Positions 35,601 to 43,491 of a stretch of DNA of 64,000 nucleotides are shown here, one piece after another. How positions within the stretch are numbered: the first letter of the stretch is position 1; each line of letters opens with the position of its first letter. The notes under the pieces were generated by a model. It had not been told where the DNA came from and did no database searches. It saw only the letters and a program-made list of their open reading frames with translations. Origin of the DNA: Hirundichthys speculiger (lineage: Eukaryota > Chordata > Actinopteri > Beloniformes > Exocoetidae); the NCBI GenBank assembly GCA_018398805.1, contig JAGFBZ010000184.1, forward strand, positions 43,080-107,079, written 5' to 3'. Position numbers and translations under genes: made by a program.

Positions 35601-38600
35601 GAAATACACAAGCCTTTACTGCACGAAGACTGCCTTGTTTGCAGCCATACAGTTTGCACCGATTTCCTGGGCGCACCGACAACCAAGAAGTTAGGAAGAC
35701 GTGGGTGAAAAATATCAACAGAAAGGACTTTGTTCCAAATGAATACAGCCGGGTGAGTTTTCGTTAACATTCAATCTCGTACTACTCATAGTCTCGCTGA
35801 GTGTCCCGGACGATTCTGGCCGAAAGAACAGCAGTATGAGGCTACTGTAGCCCTCGGCACTAGCACAAGCCTATAAATCAATGAATGAATGAATGACTTA
35901 GGAGAATGATTAAATAAATTAAATATAACATTAACACAAAGCCAAATTTACCGCTAGCGTTAACGTTACAGTAGCATAATCTTTATGGCTTGTTGACGTT
36001 AGTTATAGCCAGCGTTGCAGCGTTCCACAGTTTTAAGTGTTTGATTATGGGAATAGATCATGCTATTTCCATAACCAATCATTAAAAACAGCGATAAACT
36101 ACCTTCATCTGTAACTGGAGGCCACTGCCTAACATCATCAATCCAAGACATGTCTGCGTTATCCGTAACAAATGCTCCACGCTGCTGTGTTTGGGTTAGT
36201 TGGTGGAGCACCGCACACTCGCACACTCCAGTTATGGCGGGGCCACTAGGGGGCGCATGTCCACAATTTTCAAGTCGAAAAGGTCTAAGACAGTAAGAAA
36301 CAAAGGGAAATAAATACAATCGGTGATCGGTATCGGATCGGCCGATATTGATTTCAGTGATCGGTGATCGGTGATCGGCCCCAAAAACCCTGATCGGAGC
36401 ACCCCTACTGTTCGATGTATTCAGCTGTTTTCACTAACCACCAGAGTTTTCATGTAGCCCTTTGTGAACAGATTATCGGCATTCCTGGTTCACAAAAATT
36501 TCATTGACACAGTCACTAAAACTATAATGACATTCTGAGTCATCCACCACCAATCAGTCATATCTATATTTTTATTGACGTGATATTATTGTCCATTAAA
36601 TTTTTCACGTGAAGACATCAGATATGGGCCTATCATACATGCTTATCACAGATTATGAGCCATTACAGCCTGCAGGACATGGAAATGCCACCCCCTTCTG
36701 TTGCACTCTGCATGGGCACATGTGTGTACAGTGCGTGACAGTCCGTAAAACACCATGAAGATGTTTAATGTGAAACATTTTGCACAATGTATCAAAAAAG
36801 TTGGGCATGGGCAACAGAAGGCTGGAAATGTAAATGGTACTGCAGCAAAAAACACAATAGTGAAACAACTTAAGAATAATGTTCCTTGGTGTAAAATTGT
36901 GAAGACCTCGAATATTGCATCATGCACAGTCAATGGTATCAATACAAGGGTCAGAGAATGAGAAGAAATCTCTGTCTGCATGTCACTAAGTTGGAAAATT
37001 AATTTGTATGCCTATACCTATACCCTTCATGGCCTACTGCATTAAAGACAGACATGATTCTCCAATGAAAATCATAACACGGGCTCAGGAACATTCAGAA
37101 ATCCTGGTCAGAGAACACAGCTTGCTGTACTATGCACAAATGCAGGTTAAAGCGCAATCATGCAAAGAAAACGTCTTAGGAGAAACTGATCAAGAAACAG
37201 CTGGGCCTCCTTCTCTGGGTCAAAGCTGAACTGGCTGGACGCTAAGGGGACAACTGTCCCGCGGTCAGACAAACTAGCATTTAAAACTCTTATTGAAAAT
37301 GATGGATCCTCTTAACCTAATAGAGAAGGGACCATTGGTCTGCATCTCTGATGGTATAGGGCAGGGCTGTTCAACTCCAGTCCTTGAGGACCTCTGTCCT
37401 GCATGTCTGAGATGTGTCCCTGCTTCGGTGCACCTGATTCAAATGAGTGGGTTGCTAACAGAGTTGAGCAAACCTTGAAGACAAGCCGATGGTGATCCAT
37501 TCATTCGAATCAGATGTGTTGTGGCAGGTATCATCTCAGACATGCAGGACAGCAGTTCTCAAGGACTGGAGTTGAAGAGCCCTGGTATGGGGGTATATTC
37601 ATGCAAATAGAATGGGCAGGTTGCACATCTGGAAAGGAAACATCAGTGCTGAAGGGAAAATACAAGTTTTAAAGCAAGATTTGCTTCTATCTAGACAGCA
37701 TCTTTTTCAGGAAAGTCCTTGCATTTTCCAGCAAGACTGTGCTAAACTGGACATCCACTGCAGTAGCACAGCTTCATTTTAAGAGTTTTGTTGCCTGACT
37801 GACCCGGTTACAGTCCAGACCTCTCACCAGCTGAAAACATTTGGTGAATCATGAAATGAAACGTACGGCAAAGACCGAACGCTGTTCAGCAACATGAAAG
37901 TGCCCCAGTCCAGTCCAAGGGACTATATTTTCTTTGCTGGTCTGACACAGGGGTGGCCAAATTCGGTCCTTGGGGGCCAGTGTCCTGCATGTTTTGCATG
38001 TTTCCCTGTTTTAACACGGCTGATACTAATTAATGGCTGTCATCATCTTGTCATCAAGGTCAGCACATGTCCGTTAACAACATAGTCACTTGAATCAGGG
38101 TGTGAAGGAGGAGGGAAACATCTAAGATCTGCCGGACAGCAGCCCTCGAGGACAGACTTTGGCCACCCCTGGTCTGACATAATCCAATAGGACCCTAAAC
38201 ATGCAGTTCTTCCAGTGACCACTAGGGTTAGGGTTTGGTTTGGTTTGGTTTTTCAGATTAATACTTTAACTGTAGGTGCTCCTTTCAGTGAATGTATCTT
38301 ATTTGCTGCTTATTTGCTAGAAACAAGTTTTATTATCTCTATGTTTTGGTGTTAGCTCAAATATATCAGCAACGTTTTCCATTGAATAGTAGTCAACATG
38401 TCATGTGCTCTCAATGTGTGTAGGTCGGCTTAAGGTCAGTTTGACCTGCAGTTTGACCTGCAGACACTATCAAATCAAAGATATCCGCCTTCCTGCACCC
38501 TTCTTTCAGAAGTTCTTATCGCTTCACAGGCACACACATGAATTAGAAAACACTGAGCTGGAGAAAGGAGGAAAGGCACTCAGATATAACTTAATTTTGT

Positions 38601-39086
38601 GTGCTTATACTGTTGAAGTATAAGCAAGTATAAGTATATTCTTTGAAAATCTTTATTTATCTTGAAGATTCACAACACAGTCTATCATCAATTGAAAAAA
38701 AAAAGAACAAAATATGTATATATCTTAACGATCATATCCTATACCTAAACCAAAATCAGCTCCTCTGAATTTATTTAAGGACCCAGGGAGCTTAAAAGCT
38801 CTGGACAGCACCGCTGAGTGGATGATTGCAGGACTAATTTGTGGAGACATGTTGTGGTACTGGCTGGTACTCAGCTCCAGCACACTTCGCTGCAAAAAGG
38901 TACAGATGAGGGGATTGAATGGTGAGAACATCTCACGGGACTCTTTCTCAGGGACCTACCACGCCAGACCAGTGGACACGCACTCACCTCTTTTTGAAGC
39001 ACTGTGGCCTTCACATTCTTCTTGTCTTTGCTGGGGTCCACGGAGCTGCTGTGTGACTCCCTCTTCCTGACGCTATCCGTTTCCAT
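11315..39086 (-). CDS. slc7a9: b(0,+)-type amino-acid transporter 1 (SLC7A9), 12 coding exons
   Basis: Light subunit of the heteromeric transporter that exchanges cystine and dibasic for neutral amino acids; in vertebrates it pairs with rBAT (SLC3A1) at the apical membrane of kidney and gut. Twelve exons join with matching phases and GT-AG borders into 501 residues (human about 487): 38988-39086, 24443-24590, 21567-21809, 15443-15568, 15219-15318, 13241-13285, 12754-12877, 12393-12496, 12112-12208, 11854-12003, 11583-11757, 11315-11409. Visible hallmarks are GTMIGSGIF in TM1 (residues 45-53), Cys148 in PFYPGC (the position that forms the disulfide to rBAT), AYDGW with Asp237 in the substrate gate, [10 protein letters not shown] and TPAPALIF. 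No stops or frameshifts. Introns 1 (14.4 kb) and 3 (6 kb) are full of transposons. Start ATG 39086 gives an N-terminus like the human one (RKR...LQKE). A paralogous SLC7A member is less likely, given these signatures and the nearby nudt19. Confidence 0.87.
11583..11757 (-). CDS. slc7a9: slc7a9 coding exon 11
   Basis: Residues 413-470: [40 protein letters not shown] and [18 protein letters not shown]. Donor GA|GTATGT. Confidence 0.88.
11854..12003 (-). CDS. slc7a9: slc7a9 coding exon 10
   Basis: Residues 363-412: [40 protein letters not shown] and [10 protein letters not shown]. Donor AAAG|GTGAGG. Confidence 0.9.
12112..12208 (-). CDS. slc7a9: slc7a9 coding exon 9
   Basis: Residues 330-362: [20 protein letters not shown], then [12 protein letters not shown]. 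Acceptor TTCCTCTAG, donor GGA|GTGAGT. Confidence 0.88.
12393..12496 (-). CDS. slc7a9: slc7a9 coding exon 8
   Basis: Residues 296-329: [20 protein letters not shown], then [14 protein letters not shown]. Acceptor CCTCCATAG, donor GAAG|GTAAAA. Confidence 0.88.
12754..12877 (-). CDS. slc7a9: slc7a9 coding exon 7
   Basis: Residues 254-295: [20 protein letters not shown], then [20 protein letters not shown]. Ends in phase 0 before a GTGAGA donor. Confidence 0.88.
13241..13285 (-). CDS. slc7a9: slc7a9 coding exon 6
   Basis: A 45-base microexon encoding W239 and [14 protein letters not shown]. Acceptor TTTTCACAG, donor ACAG|GTAAAA. Confidence 0.85.
13286..15218 (-). other. slc7a9 intron 5, no other gene
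   Basis: AT-rich intron sequence without an element I can name. Confidence 0.5.
15219..15318 (-). CDS. slc7a9: slc7a9 coding exon 5
   Basis: Residues 206-238: [20 protein letters not shown], then [13 protein letters not shown] with Asp237. Acceptor ATGTCCAG, donor GATG|GTAACA. Confidence 0.88.
15443..15568 (-). CDS. slc7a9: slc7a9 coding exon 4
   Basis: Residues 164-205: [20 protein letters not shown], then the hydrophobic [18 protein letters not shown]. Acceptor TTTTTAG, donor CAAG|GTGAGT. Confidence 0.9.
15703..16319. mobile_element. MITE with GGCYCGATC ends and 3-bp duplication, slc7a9 intron 3
   Basis: The left end GGCCCCGATCGTACACTTCC and right end GGAAGATCGAGCCC are imperfect inverted repeats flanked by ACA on both sides (15700-15702 and 16320-16322). 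There is no coding content. A lone left end, TCCCGATCGTACACTTCC, is at 24359-24376. The 3-bp duplication suggests PIF/Harbinger, not proven. Confidence 0.6.
16513..16877. mobile_element. Mariner-type MITE (CAGTCATGGAAAAAATTATT family), copy a
   Basis: CAGTCATGGAAAAAATTATT on the left and its inverted form (AATAATTTTTTCCATGACT) on the right, flanked by TA. Subterminal AGACCACC and TTCATTTTAAT motifs are also inverted. The body is about 365 bp and non-coding. Other copies: 48185-48550 (intact) and 19003-21444 (split by an LTR). Confidence 0.88.
16888..18028 (+). mobile_element. Tc1-like transposon, 3' end lost
   Basis: Left end TA-CAGTGGGGCAAAAAAGTATT, typical of fish Tc1 elements. It contains the transposase at 17252-18028. 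The right end is missing because the sequence passes into a (TA)n run and another element at 18029. Confidence 0.9.
17252..18028 (+). pseudogene. Tc1-like transposase, truncated before the third catalytic residue
   Basis: DDE/D cut-and-paste transposase (family usual length about 340). Residues 1-110 form the paired-type DNA-binding region ([34 protein letters not shown]; then [14 protein letters not shown]). The catalytic domain shows Asp153 in [13 protein letters not shown], the [13 protein letters not shown] glycine box, and Asp244 in [10 protein letters not shown]. Those numbers equal the Sleeping Beauty positions. The frame is open and clean to KECLR (259), then enters a (TA)n stretch read as IYIYIY, so the PDLNPIE block with Glu279 and the C-terminus are lost. 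It cannot be an active enzyme. Lies in slc7a9 intron 3, opposite strand to the gene. Confidence 0.93.
18029..18067. repeat. (TA)n microsatellite
   Basis: Uninterrupted AT/TA repeats directly following the truncated transposase. Confidence 0.95.
18078..18920. mobile_element. Non-autonomous hAT-like element in the TA microsatellite
   Basis: Left AGGGTGCAACAGTAC and right GTACCGTTGCATCCC are inverted ends. Subterminal GGTACGGTCCGTACC and ACCGAACCGTACC are also palindromic partners. Both flanks are TA repeats, so the target duplication cannot be read. No transposase found. Confidence 0.7.
18921..19000. repeat. (TA)n microsatellite
   Basis: About 80 bases of AT repeats between the hAT-like element and a mariner MITE; probably the other half of the run at 18029-18067. 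Confidence 0.95.
19003..21444. mobile_element. Mariner-type MITE, copy c, split by a solo LTR
   Basis: The left half 19003-19185 begins CAGTCATGGAAAAAATGATT; the right half 21263-21444 ends TTTTTTCCATGACTG-TA. Removing 19186-21258 plus one GACC restores the sequence found unbroken in copies a and b. Inverted relative to copy a. Confidence 0.85.
19186..21258. mobile_element. Solo LTR, 2.07 kb, inside a mariner MITE
   Basis: Begins TGTAAGATCCCCCAG and ends GGGTCACTTGACA (TG...CA), flanked by GACC on both sides (19182-19185 and 21259-21262), with the empty site known from the intact MITE copies. No gag or pol frames and no second LTR, so it is a recombined solo LTR. A minus-strand CATAAAAAGAG at about 20096-20106 could be the TATA box, and in that orientation the end reads GGGGGATCTTACA, as in many endogenous retrovirus LTRs. 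The element class (ERV or other LTR element) and orientation are inferred. Confidence 0.72.
21567..21809 (-). CDS. slc7a9: slc7a9 coding exon 3
   Basis: Completes Gly83 and runs to Ile163: [32 protein letters not shown] and PFYPGCSPP with Cys148. Donor T|GTAAGT. Confidence 0.9.
21810..24442 (-). other. slc7a9 intron 2
   Basis: Mostly unique AT-rich sequence. It includes a possible tRNA-derived repeat near 23525-23615 and an isolated MITE end at 24359. No other gene seen. Confidence 0.5.
23520..24010 (-). repeat. Possible tRNA-derived or LTR-like repeat
   Basis: Read on the minus strand, 23525-23615 has TGGTGCAGTGGGTTGTG and GGGTTCACAACCC, resembling pol III A and B boxes. The plus-strand right side ends in AATTAAACTCTTAAACTCCA. 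No clear ends or target duplication. Confidence 0.3.
24443..24590 (-). CDS. slc7a9: slc7a9 coding exon 2
   Basis: Residues 34 to the first base of 83: TM1 with [12 protein letters not shown] and TM2 with [17 protein letters not shown]. Acceptor TTTTGCTCAG, donor GG|GTGAGA. Confidence 0.88.
26205..26683. mobile_element. Small hAT-type element nested in the hAT, containing a C54 homopolymer
   Basis: Ends CATGGGCGGAGTTTG and, inverted, CATAGGCGTAGTTTG; flanks GGATCAAT (26197-26204) and GGCTCAAT (26684-26691), an 8-bp duplication with one mismatch. Removing it rejoins the host transposase frame from EHIEP to [13 protein letters not shown]. Contains a GC-rich end (GGGGGGGCAGGGGGAGC) and the poly-C run. 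Confidence 0.85.
26604..26657. repeat. Poly-C run of 54
   Basis: Uninterrupted C homopolymer; the exact length is likely unreliable in any assembly. Long proline or glycine frames across it are artefacts. Confidence 0.9.
26684..27066 (-). pseudogene. BED-finger hAT transposase N-terminal fragment
   Basis: Starts [20 protein letters not shown]. The BED zinc finger uses CKTC and [10 protein letters not shown] ligands. A linker with [20 protein letters not shown] follows, then the conserved [20 protein letters not shown] and IEHIEP typical of ZBED-type hAT transposases. The frame is broken by the nested element and resumes at 26204 down to about 26120 ([19 protein letters not shown]). The catalytic domain is missing. 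Confidence 0.85.
27117..27765 (-). pseudogene. LINE reverse transcriptase fragment (copy A)
   Basis: Contains fingers and palm motifs [40 protein letters not shown] and [21 protein letters not shown] frameshift separates the first two from the rest. The catalytic YADD lies across the hAT insertion at 25.6 kb. Confidence 0.85.
28835..29732. mobile_element. P-like (THAP) element nested in the hAT, copy A
   Basis: TAGACCTTTTCG on the left and CGAAAAGGTCTA on the right form a perfect 12-bp inverted repeat. It encloses a THAP-like exon at 28964. Similar GACCTTTT ends occur with THAP exons at 53.4 kb and 58.7 kb. Target duplication not resolved. Confidence 0.6.
28964..29208 (+). pseudogene. THAP zinc-finger exon relic (copy A)
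   Basis: Starts [15 protein letters not shown] with the C-x4-C start of a THAP finger, followed by [13 protein letters not shown], one TGA stop at about 29051, and later [19 protein letters not shown] and VKNINRKDF. The HRFP, W and KDF positions match the THAP core. The final C-x2-H pair would be on a next exon. Transposon-derived and inactivated. Confidence 0.62.
30140..31386 (+). pseudogene. Tc1-like transposase relic, copy A
   Basis: Decayed plus-strand transposase. A recognisable block near 31245-31300 reads [14 protein letters not shown], the DDE third-residue motif. Upstream [20 protein letters not shown] at 30297 fits a helix-turn-helix region. Many stops and frameshifts. Interrupted by a 223-bp MITE at 30799-31021. 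Confidence 0.62.
30799..31021. mobile_element. 223-bp hAT-type MITE, copy A
   Basis: CAGGGCTGTTCAACTCCAGT and, inverted, CAGGGCTCTTCAACTCCAGT; 8-bp flanks GTATAGGG and GTATGGGG (one mismatch). Foldback structure throughout. Same locus in copy B at 37362-37584. Confidence 0.88.
31524..32753 (-). mobile_element. Harbinger-type element with a Myb/SANT gene, copy A only
   Basis: Inverted ends GGGCCTGATTTACTAA and TTAGTAAATCAGGCCC, flanked by ATA at 31521-31523 and 32754-32756. The copy B site reads ACATAGTC at 38081-38088, uninterrupted with one ATA, so insertion is confirmed. Subterminal TTTGCGTGCGT and GCAAAC repeats. It encodes an intact Myb/SANT-like protein but no transposase. Confidence 0.92.
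32067..32576 (-). CDS. Myb/SANT-like DNA-binding protein of the Harbinger element
   Basis: Complete 169-residue frame with no disruption, starting [20 protein letters not shown]. Residues about 18-75 form a trihelix/Myb-SANT-like domain: [39 protein letters not shown], then [17 protein letters not shown]. In PIF/Harbinger elements this second protein works with the DDE transposase in DNA binding and nuclear import; the host NAIF1 gene is of that origin. Here the partner transposase is absent, so the element is non-autonomous but keeps a clean frame, suggesting recent insertion. Ends in GTFC-type sequence near the element centre. Confidence 0.8.
   Translation of the reverse strand: MESLDGKQDRRKRKMKFDELELEILVEEANKHIHELQQRNLNITKRNAIWEKIYDRINAVGKTKRTADEVERRWQDIRRRTKEKVAFNKTSANKTDRWREEMPLTRIAQQVQLTFCEEQITGILGSDTLEPTAEQGRRTIRNTFFSMKTRDLFIITNKKMNVPPVATFC
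33116..33650. repeat. Partial third copy of the tandem unit
   Basis: Equivalent to about 27699-28238. It shares a CATCTCAACCC variant with copy B against CATCTCTCAACCC in copy A, but has private differences (CACAACCATA; one T fewer in TTTTCTTCTGG). Stops at the gap base 33651. Confidence 0.9.
33651..33651. other. Single-N assembly join
   Basis: One N where the partial copy ends in CAAAATTGTT and copy B starts at the equivalent of 27107. The sequence across this join should not be taken as contiguous. Confidence 0.9.
33662..34310 (-). pseudogene. LINE reverse transcriptase fragment (copy B)
   Basis: Same reading as 27117-27765 ([37 protein letters not shown]), truncated at the gap before the catalytic YADD. 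The leftmost part (33652-33790) is the end of the hAT seen at 25656-27241, so the hAT insertion is present in this copy too. Confidence 0.85.
35248..36407. mobile_element. hAT element TAGGGGTGCTCCGATC, copy B, with nested THAP piece
   Basis: Counterpart of 28699-29845 with the same CTGTTCGA duplication. It has one extra GATCGGTG unit near the right end and small indels. The nested P-like element keeps its TAGACCTTTTCG ends. Confidence 0.9.
35513..35754 (+). pseudogene. THAP zinc-finger exon relic (copy B)
   Basis: Counterpart of 28964-29208 ([15 protein letters not shown]...HRFPG), same internal TGA. After GAATACA a two-base difference from copy A gives GCCGGGTGAG. Confidence 0.6.
36695..37945 (+). 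pseudogene. Tc1-like transposase relic, copy B
   Basis: Counterpart of 30140-31386 with the same decayed [12 protein letters not shown] block near 37815-37850 and the MITE at 37362-37584. Confidence 0.6.
37362..37584. mobile_element. 223-bp hAT-type MITE, copy B
   Basis: Same ends and GTATAGGG/GTATGGGG flanks as 30799-31021. Confidence 0.88.
37948..38171. mobile_element. 224-bp hAT-type MITE, copy B, uninterrupted
   Basis: CAGGGGTGGCC ends with GTCTGACA on both sides. Holds the empty ATA site (38082-38084) of the Harbinger element. Confidence 0.9.
38454..38987 (-). other. 5' part of slc7a9 intron 1
   Basis: Sequence between the tandem unit and slc7a9 exon 1; no feature recognised. Confidence 0.5.
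38988..39086 (-). CDS. slc7a9: slc7a9 coding exon 1
   Basis: Encodes residues 1-33, [11 protein letters not shown]...VLQKE, the hydrophilic cytoplasmic N-terminus. It ends in phase 0 at a GAG|GTGAGT donor. A TGTGCCAG acceptor-like site lies 11 bases upstream of the ATG, so a non-coding first exon further upstream is likely. Assigned because LQKE continues into IGLLSGI of exon 2 as in human LQKELGLISGI. Confidence 0.75.
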
Positions 39087-39296
39087 TTCAGTCAACTGGC
39101 ACATGAAAAACACTAAATTACTAGTTGCATTAACTTGGAATGACCCATTTGTGATGTCAGTGTTGCAGGTTGTCACGAAGGTTACAAGAATATAGATTAT
39201 ATAATATATAGATATATAATAATAGATTAGATATACTTTCTAATAATAGATTAGACTTTAGACTTTCTAAAGGGGGGGTGAATAAAGTATATATAA

Positions 39297-39342
39297 TCCA
39301 ATCTAATCTAATCTAATCTAATCTAATCTAATCTAATCTAAG
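39297..39342. repeat. (TCTAA)n microsatellite
   Basis: About nine ATCTA/TCTAA pentamers in a row, just upstream of slc7a9, next to related TAATAATAGATTAGA stretches (39215-39270). Confidence 0.9.
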
Positions 39343-42220
39343 AAATTAAGATTTAAAGGGAAAGCTGTACCTCACTCCTTACAATAAAAATGTGTTTTCG
39401 TTCTGCTAAATGATGAGCCTCACAAAGAAGGAAAACAACAGTGAAATCTTGCCAAAGACAAATTTATTTACATTGTTAATCCTCTAATCCCGTTGACTTT
39501 AAAATTGTGAAAGGCACACATTTGGATCAATTACACAGGTTCTGACTTCACATAGTGACTCTTTTGGGACTCTGTGACACAAAAGTCTTGCTCTCATCAA
39601 GTGATAACATCATGTTAGCTGTCAGTGCAGCAGCAGATAAGGCTGGCAGGTTCTGACTTCTCAAGAGACTTCAACAAAATCAATTAAAAGTCAGCCTTTA
39701 ATCTGGTTTAAGATGGATTTTCACTTTACAGTGACAGGACTGCTATAGATTGCAAGAATTCACACCTTCCAGGAACTTTTGTTTGCGTGGACATTTGAGG
39801 TCAGTCTCTGCAGATTTCAGCATGTGATCATCCACATGGCTATTCTAGCCACACACTGTATGTAATATTTCACTCTGTGACTTGTAAACAATCATTTTTA
39901 AAAATTCAGTTTATTTATTTCGAGCACATTTATATTCAACAGGTGTTTCAACTCTTTCTGTTGTATCTCAGTAATAAACAATGAAGGCTAATCACGTTTG
40001 ATTTGTGGCAGAAGAACTGCAAGAGTACCACATGAGGTTTTTTTTTTATTCCAGAAGTGTATAGTTCAACATGTAATGATCTTTTTTCCCATATCACCCT
40101 GTGGGAATGTATCCAATTTAATTACTAATTTACACTCACAGTCTGTACATGAATTTTACTCTCACATCTAACATCTTGTCCTGTTAAACTATGACTACTG
40201 CAAATCTAATGTACACTGGTATTGTTCAAGGTAATCAAAATCAAGATAGAATAAGTTTGATGCAGACATTAACAAAGAGAGTACTGCAAACAAAGACATG
40301 GGAGGGACTCCACGCTAACGTTTAACTTCACAAGGTGTTAATGAATAATCAAACAAGCTCTTAGGTTTTAAATAAGCTTTTAAACACTGGTGATTTTGTA
40401 AGCATACTATCTGATCCACGATGACAAGTAAATTTTTTTTTTCACTTACTTATAGCTTTGAGTTATTCCGCTTCAGTGAAATTCCATAAACCTTGAACAT
40501 AGATATTTCAAGGAAAAAAGAAAAAGGGGGGAAATAAAAATAACCAGGCAAAATGATATGAATGCACAGAGGATGCTAAACTGAGTTATATGAAGAATAC
40601 CAGGAATGTCTGATGCAAATGAAAACCTGGGGCTCCATGAAACTGAGTGCACTCGTCTGGTGGGAGTTTCCCAAATCTGATTGGACATCCTGGATGAATG
40701 AAAAAGGGGATGGGTTAATGAAATTAACCCATCATTCGAAATTCAACTGTCAGACCACCTATCAGACCACAAGTGGGAAGTACTGAGGAGAAGAATTTAG
40801 TATAATGAGACTATTTTGAGCCACAGTACATGTATAAGTCCTGAAATATGACTATTATGGTAAGTAATGACCCAAAAAATACTTATAATTTTATTCGGAA
40901 AAAACAGTAATTAGGAGTTGATGAAGGGAATAACTAGACCGTGAGAAAGTCTTGTGGCAGGCATTGTGTGATATCATAAGCATATTTTGAGAAAGTTAAT
41001 TTCATCTGTTGCTCTTGTTACAGCCCATGAGAGTACTATAATGGACTGCAATGTAAAGTCTGAGCCAATGTATGTTTAACACAGAAAACTTTGAAACACT
41101 TCCTACACTCTGAGCTTATCTAACCCGACTTCCTTGACAATGCCCCTTTGATAAAGATACATGACACCACTGCAGTTGTGTGCATGTACATCAGTGTGTG
41201 TTTGTGTGTGACGTTCCTTTCCTGCTCTGCCCCTCCTTCTTCCTCTTTTCTCGTTTCATCAGAGGTCTATGCCCGTCAGAGAACTTGACAATGTAATATT
41301 CCTTTCATTTTCTGAGCAGAACTTTTTTTTTTTTCATGCATCGACAGATTATCCATGTTTCCACTTCAGCAGCAGGTGTTTTAAAAGGTCCAACTTCTGC
41401 TTTGTTCCAGCCCTCCATTCATCCATCACAACAATAACCTAATCAACAAAATGGCAGTGCATATTCAGAAATAATTAAATATTATAAGGCCATCACATAG
41501 ATTTCGTGGTTTTACTGTCTGACCCAATACTGATTTTTGACACCAGAGGGCTTTTTCTTTAATTTAAGGTTTGTAGGTGAATTTGAACAGCGGCTGTAGA
41601 CGCAGCTATAATCTTCTAACACAAAAACACATATGAACTCAGTAACCCTGAGAACAAGAACAGTATGACCAAGTTTCTGACACATTCAAGGGGCTTAGGA
41701 TCTGACTGAGTACATTTACACCAATAAAATGCTGTCTTGGTAAGCCAGTTTAAGAAGAATTTATTCTGCAGGAACATTTTATTGACTGCAGCGTGGCCTT
41801 AGACGCTAAAAAATAAAAAGCAGGGGCAGATGATCTGAGTTGTTGAGGAGCACAAGGAACAGAGATAGGTGTGACCAAGGAGAGACATCTGGGTTTGAAT
41901 AATGAATACTATGCCAAAAGGTGCATTTACTTAAATGACTACTAGGGGTGGTCTCCAAAACTTAGTCACGTTCCATTAAAACCCATGTTCAAATTACCAA
42001 CTTTACATCAGAAATAAACATTCTTACATCTGTGTTTTACATCCATACTCAGATTTCACATTATTTACAATTTATGGTGAATGTTTATGTACCTAATTTG
42101 TTTAAATGATATTAATCCACATATATACGTATGCATGATTAGGGATGTGTTTCTTAATTTTTTAAGTGACAGTTGAAATGCAGTCTGTGTTATCAAACAG
42201 CAGGCTGTCATCACTGGGAG
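39343..42220. other. Intergenic, no gene recognised
   Basis: About 2.9 kb of AT-rich sequence upstream of slc7a9 without long frames, repeats or transposon ends that I recognise. The least repeat-laden stretch of the right half, so any slc7a9 upstream regulatory DNA or non-coding first exon would be here. Confidence 0.5.
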
Positions 42221-42639
42221 CATGCCTATGTTCCCACAGCCCTATGTTCCCTCAGCCCTAGTTTTCCCACGTTCAATCAGTGGCTGAGTTACCACTATTA
42301 ACCTAATGGCTTAACACAGGCACTAACGTTACCAAACGGCTGTGTTATATTACCCCACTAATGATGTCCAGAATGTTACCAAACTTCTACAGTAGTACAA
42401 ATAGTGTTAGTACTCATAAAATGAGGTGTTAGAAAGTTTGTAAGTACACCAGAAATTCCAGACATTAGTGGGGTAAGGTCATGGTGCAAAAACTCTAGGT
42501 TGAAATTACTCTGAATCATCTCTTGAAAAGCGACATAAAACTAAAGATGACTTGACTTAGAGTTGCATTTTGAGAAAAATCTTAGAAATGAGGGAACATA
42601 GGGCTGTGGGATCATTAGGCTGTGGGAACATAGGGATGA
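42221..42639. mobile_element. MITE with CATSCCTATGTTCCCACAG ends
   Basis: Left CATGCCTATGTTCCCACAG and right (inverted) CATCCCTATGTTCCCACAG, each followed by a second copy of CCCTATGTTCCCT or its complement. Interior also has inverted ACTAATG...CATTAGT pieces. Target duplication unclear. Confidence 0.7.
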
Positions 42640-43042
42640 CCCCTCATCACTTTAGCTACTTGGTATGTTCACCGAACTTCCGAGCTGTGAATTTGGACCT
42701 CACAAAGCTTAATCGTTCTTATCGTCAAGATAATTTAGCTGTTATTCTAGTGCTGTTAATTGTAATAGATCATCGTGACTGCGTCTGGGTTGGTCTAGAA
42801 TGACCCAAGGGTGAAAATTATCAAATACCTCCTCCTTCTTACTTAGCTTAGCTCATACTAGGCTTTGATGCTAACTGTTGTTACATTACATTTATTCTTA
42901 CTGAAGACATCCATCCATCCTTATTTCAGAGGCTTTTAAAAGCCTCTTTTTGTTTGAACTACACGATGCCATATTGCATATTGTGTATCTGGTATTATGC
43001 TTTTATGTTTATGATGCGTAGTTTGAATAGCTTTGCTCCAGC

Positions 43043-43486
43043 TGTCATGGCCCAGGTCAGCCATGACTGAGTTTTTGTCTGTTTTGTCAAGTTGGCATCT
43101 CTCCATGTCTCTAGTGCTTCCTGTTTTACTTTGAAGGTCTGTCTTGTCTTCATGGTGTTCAGCTTTTTTTCCTCCCCCTTGTCAAGCCTGATTGTTCACA
43201 CCTGCCTCTCGTTTGTTCCTGTATGTTTATAAGTCCTGTCACTCCCTTTCAGTTTGCTGTCCATTGTCGTCCTAACCTCTGCATGTTGGTCTCTGTGTCA
43301 CCGTCCTCTTCACCCTCTTCTCATGGAGTTAAGTTAGGTTTGGATTTTTGTATTTTTGCATTCTTGTATTTTTGAAGTTTTTGGATTTTGGATTTTTTGG
43401 TACTTTTGGTTAATAAAGACCATTTTTGTTTTTGAAACCTCCTGCATCTTGGGTCCTCCTTCCACTCACCTTTCACACCCGTGACA
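43043..43486 (+). mobile_element. Solo LTR, 444 bp
   Basis: TGTCATGGCCCAGG to CACCCGTGACA, flanked by a 5-bp duplication CCAGC (43038-43042 and 43487-43491). TATAAGTCC at about 43227 and AATAAAGACC at 43413 fit promoter and poly(A) signals in plus orientation. No internal coding region. Confidence 0.75.
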
Positions 43487-43491
43487 CCAGC

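Larger units (their letters stand above)
33652..38453. repeat. Tandem unit, copy B
   Basis: Parallels 27107-33115 without the Harbinger element, then continues into unique sequence TGCAGTTTGACCTGCAG. Small indels and substitutions separate it from copy A. Confidence 0.92.
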
